DNA of 45,733 bases from positions 1 to 45,733 of IMG/VR virus record IMGVR_UViG_3300027749_000183; one strand, written 5' to 3'. The DNA is from a virus. Under the pieces are notes generated by a model, which worked only from the letters and a program-made list of their open reading frames with translations, had not been told where the DNA came from and did no database searches. Below, piece by piece: positions 42,201-45,733 of the stretch. The position numbers and the translations under genes were made by a program. How positions within the stretch are numbered: the first letter of the stretch is position 1; each line of letters starts with the position of its first letter.

Positions 42201-42632
42201 GAGTCGAGCCGTAGCTACGGGCCCATAGGCAAGGGAATCCGGGCAGCAACAGGCGACCAGTCTCTTGGCACGGGCTACGTAACGACAGCGATGGACAAGG
42301 CGCTGGACATCCTGCCGTACGCCGCACGGCCGGCACGCTTTGCAGCTCAGATGTACGACCAAGACGCCGGCCTCAGTGCCCCAACTCGCATGACGGCTGC
42401 CGCTTTCAACGCTCTGGCTGGCGTGCAATTCAGAGACATGCCGAAGGAGCAGATCGCTGGCGACAAGATGCGCGCCCTGCAGCGCATAGCGTCGCCGTAC
42501 ACGCGCGATGTGACCATACCCTACATCCCAGCCGACCAGCGGGCTCGCGTCCCTCTGGCTGCGCAGGAGGCCCTAGAGCTGAGCCGCCGGATGCAGAGGG
42601 AGCAGCGCGAGCGCCGCCAGCAGACTCGATAG
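39246..42632 (+). CDS. Large internal virion protein candidate, LPD38-like traits (1128 aa)
   Basis: ATG 39246 shares one base with the previous stop (TAATG). Early segments (NFAGGIAAEIALDPLSLLTG, LKSYVSG-like turns) are amphipathic. The part around residues 640-900 (HWAAGILAWPSRITRDLYSG, RFMPFYAYTSRMFQETLRQL, then ERPGG) resembles the large polyvalent or virion proteins of phages (LPD38-type). Cationic helices end the protein (RRMQREQRERRQQTR). It may form part of an ejection apparatus. The stop codon abuts the stop of the opposing integrase with no base between. Confidence 0.68.
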   Translation: MRRNRNYATAFGGGGDDKDPALSISAEREQQLLEQAQNKILTGAGYVTDWIDTPGAMARGAISAGMKGEDPLSAAANAFYQKGDQRVSGRDLLRQAGVVGDRDNWGNFAGGIAAEIALDPLSLLTGPVKSLTSAGQLASKAGLLDNAAGALSKSYVSGADNLSSALVSRADDAVKKLGSPALSATEVVGRPLVGRRAALQHGTLENLVDAASDSSLAKQRVLEALGNNADSAAQYEKLKGHPLGKQFGLTLPFMQDALLPFNAPGGQQLSDAMDTLMGGIRWSGAGRAYHAFTDNKVGGALDAKSQAFNAGASAAKDAAQAEARRESTFQAAKLYQQEPDVFTEEGNRSLGRLIEKPKEGALNADEIWSSNHPAARDYMDWWKRVSDASPQEMADVGLKGTVFNDPNVEGYLPRQTDNLIEQAARYDKSLGRELSTLTNDQMHRSPELMVPGGRDTIAFKLSRDPVVAGAKRTAVTDQAAADHILATVFKGSPDSKSQSMELARLLHKLPSNIADSNVAPLYGQHPTSTISRYIEGRAGARATATAVYDSLATSATNSPAELAEGGRHIKLSDALQRLNLETTAGEASEIGARQQMRERLAGRFGVEPDKLELSQISIPEDTVIRLTRAKEGFEQPEMAEQLTGIMDQVTRHWAAGILAWPSRITRDLYSGMYSNWLAGALDPQAIPFVKSFYKLLGGDNYVTARSLLKTGAFDPKFVQFLKTMPAYKNLPEQDIAARFYADLNAGKLLGSNAYTDRGLSTIEGSIKNQLPGIAPETFGRAIGELGGDYRNFLDISKNPIARANSAAGELSDRITRLTGYISLLRQGVSPEEAVRRMKRAHVDYSSLTTAEKHLRSRFMPFYAYTSRMFQETLRQLAERPGGRMGQGLRVLDRLQDPGDDEYVPESVRRGFGAAIPQDSMFGIPAELGTRYLSGLSLPGYSDLQILDPGSIAGTVTNIAKMSNPIYRTAYELGTGTDIQNRQPINESSRSYGPIGKGIRAATGDQSLGTGYVTTAMDKALDILPYAARPARFAAQMYDQDAGLSAPTRMTAAAFNALAGVQFRDMPKEQIAGDKMRALQRIASPYTRDVTIPYIPADQRARVPLAAQEALELSRRMQREQRERRQQTR

Positions 42633-43442
42633 CTATTCGATCAGGCATGGCGCCTGAGGCACGTCCTCCATCAGCTGGCCCATGTCTAGGTAGTACCGCA
42701 CCATCGTCGGCGTCTTGTGGCCCAGAAAGGCCCTAGCTTTGCCGGGCGACGCCATCTCTACGTGAGTGGCGGCAGAGCGACGCAGCCACTTGCTGCTACC
42801 GGCCAGACTGCACGCCTTAAGATGCGCACGCATTAGCCTCATGGCCCTGCGCTTCTTGCAGACCCAGCCCAGAATCGTTCCGTTCGGGCTCGCTATTAGC
42901 AGGGACTGCACCGCCTCTAGGCAGTTGTCTGGCAGGTGCACCGTGATGGCGTTGCCGGTTTTGTTCTGACTGTACCGGAGGATACTGCCCTCCAGATTGT
43001 CTTCTCCCATCAGCCACAGGTCCTTAAACCGGGCGCCGGTGGCATAGCCCAGCAGCATCCAGCACTTGAGAAACAGGGCTCGATCTATTCCGCACCGCAT
43101 GCGGCCAACGTCGTCGCCCGTTTGCTTGACCGCCGTCCGACATTGCGCTATAGTCCACGCCCGTACAGGTCGAGATGGTACCTTGATACGGACGATGCCT
43201 CTCGGAAAGCAATCGACCATTTGCCGGTCATATGCCCACCTCCAGAGGATCAAGATCATGGCCCGATCGTTGGCAACGGTCTTAGCGGACACTTGGGTTA
43301 AACGGGTCTTGAGGTATTCGTTGATTTTTTCGGCCGATAGGTGTTGACAGTTTCGAGCGACTCGCGCTAGGTTGTTCTCGTACTCGATCGCAAGGACGCG
43401 CTCCGCCACATAGGCAAAGCAAACAGCAGGGAGGCTGGTCAT
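42633..43442 (-). CDS. int: Tyrosine integrase, short form (269 aa)
   Basis: The protein has a SAM-like core-binding domain (about 10-95) and a catalytic domain with R138 (GYATGARFKDLW), K161 (SQNKTGNA), K218 and R221 (SSKWLRRSAATH), H242 (LGHKT) and Y251 (VRYYLD). The box-II His is replaced by Lys, as in a minority of the family. There is no N-terminal arm-binding domain, so it may recombine at simple core sites. It acts at the attP 106 bases upstream of its start. No ribosome site precedes ATG 43442, and rightward promoters run antisense through the gene, suggesting low, regulated expression. Confidence 0.9.
   Translation of the reverse strand: MTSLPAVCFAYVAERVLAIEYENNLARVARNCQHLSAEKINEYLKTRLTQVSAKTVANDRAMILILWRWAYDRQMVDCFPRGIVRIKVPSRPVRAWTIAQCRTAVKQTGDDVGRMRCGIDRALFLKCWMLLGYATGARFKDLWLMGEDNLEGSILRYSQNKTGNAITVHLPDNCLEAVQSLLIASPNGTILGWVCKKRRAMRLMRAHLKACSLAGSSKWLRRSAATHVEMASPGKARAFLGHKTPTMVRYYLDMGQLMEDVPQAPCLIE
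43126..43154 (+). promoter_or_regulatory. Near-consensus sigma70 promoter antisense to int
   Basis: TTGACC (43126-43131) and TATAGT (43149-43154) are each five of six to consensus, with an ideal 17-base spacer. The promoter points right, inside the integrase gene and against it. Its transcript would cover the 5' third of int, cross the start codon and meet the terminator at 43495-43525, or read through into the nuclease-ERF-helicase operon. Confidence 0.6.
43344..43373 (+). promoter_or_regulatory. Second possible rightward promoter in int
   Basis: A perfect TTGACA (43344-43349) is followed after 18 bases by TAGGTT (43368-43373), a weak -10. It could act alone or with an activator to drive the same rightward transcript. 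It is weaker than 43126-43154. Confidence 0.35.
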
Positions 43443-43488
43443 GGTTGTGAAAATTCAAGGCTGTCGTACCTCCAACAGGGAGCAGCTT

Positions 43489-44454
43489 ATGAACGCGGAG
43501 GGGGAGAGCAACCCCCCGCTTTTTTCACTAGAAAACCAACCAGAAAGCCCCCAGATTGTGATTCTAGGGGTCGCGGGTTCGAGTCCCGTTAGCCACCCTT
43601 TATTTGGAAGTTTTGGGCCCTGTGTTGCGGAGATTCGGAGGGGAGAGAGCTCCTCTGAATATCACGGGGATACCGACTGGCTGAACTGCTCCTCCGCGAA
43701 GACGGCGGTAGACAGTCCAGTCCTCTACTACCAGCGCCACGTCGCGCGCTCCCTGCCTCCCCTCAGTTCTGCCAGCCTGACGGTTGGCACTCTGGTCCAT
43801 GAGTGGCTTGAGCTGGGCGACCCCGTCCTAGACACGTGGGCCAGTCCTCCAGAAGAAACCCTAACACCAACTGGGGGGGTGGGCAAGGACGCCAAGAAAT
43901 GGGTGGCAGAGAACTGCGCTCCGGGCGCCACCATCGTCTCGCCTTCAGACCTCCGGATTGTCCGCCGCTGCATCGCAGCCATCCGGTCCAACCGCGCCGC
44001 CTGCGAGCTCATCGAGCGCGTCTCTGAGCGAGAGCTGTCCGTCCGCTGGACCAGCGCTGACGGCGACCGCCTGCGCTGCCGGTACGACTGCTTGACTGAG
44101 GACGGCCTGGTCCTTGATCTCAAGACGACGAGAGAGTCGGACGTTGCCAGAAACTTCTGGAAGGCGGTGCTTGACTACAAGTACCACCTCTCAGACGCAT
44201 GGTATCGGAGGGGGATGGAAGCGTGCGGGATGGAGCCCGCCCCTCTCCGGTACATCGTCGTCTCTACCGCACCGCCCCACGACTGTCAGGTCGTGACTCT
44301 GCCGGCGGTCATTCACGCAGTCGGCCAGCGTCTTATGGACGTCACTCTGGCCGACCTGCGACTTCGCACTGGCCTCGACTGGTGGCTGCCGGACCATCAC
44401 GGAGAGGTCTTGGAACTGTCTTTTCCGGCTTACTCACTGGGGAGATTCTCATGA
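43489..44454 (+). CDS. RecE-like PD-(D/E)XK exonuclease, ORF running through attP (321 aa)
   Basis: The conserved domain starts near residue 57 (HGDTDWLNCSSAKTAVDSPV) and matches the RecE/exonuclease VIII C-terminal (DUF3799-like) family: GTLVHEW with H104, E182 (SEREL), D200 (CRYDCL), D210 and K212 (LVLDLKTT), then YKYHLSDAWYRRG. It would resect dsDNA for annealing by the ERF protein. ATG 43489 has AGGGAG six bases upstream. After it, the only in-frame ATG, GTG or TTG before the domain is GTG 43558, inside the attP anticodon. Residues about 20-37 are thus encoded by the tRNA-like attP. The stop overlaps the ERF start (ATGA). Confidence 0.8.
   Translation: MNAEGESNPPLFSLENQPESPQIVILGVAGSSPVSHPLFGSFGPCVAEIRRGESSSEYHGDTDWLNCSSAKTAVDSPVLYYQRHVARSLPPLSSASLTVGTLVHEWLELGDPVLDTWASPPEETLTPTGGVGKDAKKWVAENCAPGATIVSPSDLRIVRRCIAAIRSNRAACELIERVSERELSVRWTSADGDRLRCRYDCLTEDGLVLDLKTTRESDVARNFWKAVLDYKYHLSDAWYRRGMEACGMEPAPLRYIVVSTAPPHDCQVVTLPAVIHAVGQRLMDVTLADLRLRTGLDWWLPDHHGEVLELSFPAYSLGRFS
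43495..43525 (+). terminator. Intrinsic terminator overlapping the nuclease start
   Basis: GCGG-A-GGGG (43495-43503, one bulged A) pairs with CCCCCCGC (43512-43519) over an eight-base loop, followed by six T (43520-43525). The hairpin begins four bases after the ATG at 43489, so translating ribosomes would prevent it from folding. It separates the antisense-int promoter from attP and the recombination genes. Confidence 0.8.
43548..43598 (+). other. attP: attP core: 3' half of tRNA-His(GTG)
   Basis: The sequence reads as anticodon stem CCAGA, anticodon loop TTGTGAT (anticodon GTG), variable loop, T-arm GCGGG-TTCGAGT-CCCGT, acceptor strand TAGCCAC and C73, the discriminator base special to tRNA-His. 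No 5' half is present, so it is not a tRNA gene but the identity segment that rebuilds the host tRNA on integration. CCCCCAGA (43548-43555) and TCTAGGGG (43563-43570) form an inverted repeat (seven of eight) around the seven-base loop, a typical tyrosine-recombinase core. A C-A mismatch at 28-42 of the stem marks where phage and host may differ. Confidence 0.87.
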
Positions 44455-45125
44455 CTGGTTCGTCTCTATGGATAGAGAGCTCTAGCTCGCTTGATCAACT
44501 GTTCGCGGCGCACGCCGCATGCACTGCGCAGCTTCGCAATGCACCGCGTACGTGCATCTCTCACTTCGCCAAGAAGGACCGCAACGGCAATCCGATCCCT
44601 GACTACGCAGACCTTGCCACCATCTTCGACGTCATACGACCGTCGCTCGCAGCCAACAAGCTGTCGATCACTCAGTCGTTTGCTCCGTTCGGAACCGACG
44701 GCAACATGATGCTGGTCACGACAATGGGCCACGCATCCGGCCAGTTCCAGCGGAGCTTCCTGCCCATGAAGGGCAACGTCCCACCGCAGCAGCTGGCGGC
44801 AGCAGCCACCTACCTGAAGCGCGTTGCTCTCTGTGCGCTGGTCGGTATCGCGGCGGACGACGATGACGATGGCGTGGTTGCAAACGGCACGCACACCGTC
44901 GCCGCAGTCAACGACGAGCGCGTGGTTGAGGACCGCGCTTTCAAGGCCATCAAGGACGCTGGCTCAGCCGACGCCCGCAAGAAGGTTCTGGATCACGCGG
45001 CGAAGTTGGTCAGCGAAGGATCGCTGCCGACAGCCGCACTGACGCGACTGCAACAGCAGGCCGACTTGGAAGGCCAGCAAAAGGCGGCAACGCCGGCACG
45101 GAAGGCAGTAGTCGCGGCGTCGTGA
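44451..45125 (+). CDS. erf: ERF-family single-strand annealing protein (224 aa)
   Basis: ATG 44451 overlaps the nuclease stop and follows GGGGAG. The ERF signature is clear: DYADLATIFDVIRPSLAANK, LSITQSF, TMGHASGQFQRSFLP, QQLAAAATYLKRVALCALVG and the acidic ADDDDDG that ends the domain (about 30-142). The C-terminal 80 residues are helical and basic. ERF proteins anneal complementary ssDNA and work with a 5'-3' exonuclease, here the preceding gene, in phage recombination, genome circularisation and repair. Confidence 0.92.
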   Translation: MTGSSLWIESSSSLDQLFAAHAACTAQLRNAPRTCISHFAKKDRNGNPIPDYADLATIFDVIRPSLAANKLSITQSFAPFGTDGNMMLVTTMGHASGQFQRSFLPMKGNVPPQQLAAAATYLKRVALCALVGIAADDDDDGVVANGTHTVAAVNDERVVEDRAFKAIKDAGSADARKKVLDHAAKLVSEGSLPTAALTRLQQQADLEGQQKAATPARKAVVAAS

Positions 45126-45163
45126 TGGATCACATACCGCAGGTGGGGGCGGACCTCCAGTGA
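45125..45163 (+). CDS. Possible 12-codon peptide coupled to erf
   Basis: The erf stop overlaps an ATG (TGATG) that opens MDHIPQVGADLQ and then stops. It could be a leader or coupling peptide, but twelve codons are too few to judge, and nothing else supports it. Confidence 0.15.
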   Translation: MDHIPQVGADLQ

Positions 45164-45168
45164 GCTGC

Positions 45169-45198
45169 GCCGGCCAGCTTCCCTACCAGCCGGCTTTT
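45169..45198 (+). terminator. Weak hairpin before the helicase gene
   Basis: GCCGGC (45169-45174) pairs with GCCGGC (45189-45194) over a 14-base loop, followed by TTTT. It lies just before the helicase ATG and could lower expression of that gene relative to erf, or hide its start region. Confidence 0.35.
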
Positions 45199-45203
45199 CA
45201 ATC

Positions 45204-45733
45204 ATGCAACCAATACTACGCGAATATCAGACTGATCAGTGTCGTGGTGTTATCGACGCAGCCCGCAAGGGTGAGCGTCGAATCACGGTCTGCTCGCCCA
45301 CCGGCACTGGCAAGACAGAGGTGATCGCCGAGCTGTGCCGACTGGCTAAGTACCCGCTGGTCATGGCTCCTCTCGTCGACGTGATGAAGCAGACGGCTCG
45401 CCGCCTAGAGTCTCGTCTTGAGGAGTCGGTCGACATTGAGCAGGGCGCTAGCTTTGCTGAGTCAGTCGAAGGTCTTCGTAGCCGCATCATTGTCGGCAGC
45501 CGAGACAGCCTGCTCTCTCGCCGCAGGTTCTCACTGCGGGCCTACGACCGGGTCACGCTGGTGATGGTGGACGAGTGCCATATCGGGATGACGCCCCGCA
45601 TGCAGGCCATGTTGGAGCACTACGAGAAGAACGGGGCGACCATCGTCGGCTTCTCTGCCACCCCGTACAAGGGCAAGGGCAAGGCTCTCAACTACTGGCG
45701 TCGACCTCAGGTGGTGTACACGCTGCGACAGGC
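45204..45733 (+). CDS. SF2 helicase, DEAD/DEAH-type, 3' end cut by the window
   Basis: The visible 176 residues begin MQPILREYQTDQCRGVIDAA, a Q-motif-like start, then motif I SPTGTGKTE (about 31-39), motif II VDECH (122-126) and motif III GFSATPY (149-155). This is the first RecA-like domain of a superfamily 2 helicase like those in phage replication or recombination modules (UvsW/RecQ/ResIII-like). The start lacks a clear ribosome site and a weak hairpin precedes it. The second helicase domain lies beyond the window. It probably works with the nuclease and ERF protein. Confidence 0.85.
   Translation, partial: MQPILREYQTDQCRGVIDAARKGERRITVCSPTGTGKTEVIAELCRLAKYPLVMAPLVDVMKQTARRLESRLEESVDIEQGASFAESVEGLRSRIIVGSRDSLLSRRRFSLRAYDRVTLVMVDECHIGMTPRMQAMLEHYEKNGATIVGFSATPYKGKGKALNYWRRPQVVYTLRQ

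Noticed and set aside
43551-43598. Complete tRNA-His gene
   Set aside because: The acceptor 5' strand and D-arm are absent upstream, where the terminator and AT-rich DNA lie, and the anticodon stem has a C-A mismatch. It is a 3' fragment used as attP.

Overview
This window is almost wall-to-wall tailed-phage DNA (Caudoviricetes), with no host housekeeping gene. It holds a HK97-like capsid, large terminase and portal, T7/P22-style tail adaptor and nozzle candidates, and three very large virion proteins in the place of ejection proteins. Together these suggest a podovirus-like particle. A tyrosine integrase next to a fragment of a tRNA-His(GTG) gene says the phage is, or descends from, a temperate phage. 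The host is not proven. The style of the fibre genes, the Cys-rich repeats and a small protein ending in an LTDAEREAIEWYA...LRNLLERLK pattern remind me of aquatic phages, perhaps of Planctomycetota, but this is recollection only. Both ends are cut inside genes, so the genome continues beyond the window.

Layout: (1) 1-413: two small leftward genes. (2) 414-2318: a control region, an unknown small gene, the single-strand DNA-binding protein and several tiny genes. (3) 2360-11875: head and packaging genes in an unusual order (unknown 479-aa protein, scaffold candidate, capsid, decoration protein, terminator, zinc-finger TerS candidate, TerL, small protein, portal, conserved unknown). (4) 11879-21275: a cassette of fibre/spike genes, six of which share an N-terminal module and differ downstream (FN3, LecA-like lectin, Ig-like, cadherin-like, beta-propeller and Cys-rich repeats). 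(5) 21283-28319: tail adaptor, nozzle and Cys-rich virion proteins. (6) 28344-30569: six small accessory proteins. (7) 30591-42632: three large candidate internal virion/ejection proteins (2044, 836 and 1128 aa). (8) 42633-45733: leftward integrase, attP, then rightward RecE-like nuclease, ERF-type annealing protein and a truncated SF2 helicase.

Nearly all genes are rightward and packed with ATGA, GTGA or TGATG overlaps, so long co-transcribed and translationally coupled operons are likely. The most interesting place is 43126-43700. A near-consensus rightward promoter lies antisense inside the integrase gene. A strong terminator overlaps the first codons of the nuclease ORF, and the tRNA-His-like attP core lies in frame inside that same ORF. 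Integration would therefore separate the recombination operon from its promoter and ATG, which suggests an integration-coupled switch. Phage genes on both sides of attP imply that the sequenced molecule is the unintegrated form. No lysis gene, repressor, DNA polymerase or RNA polymerase was recognised.
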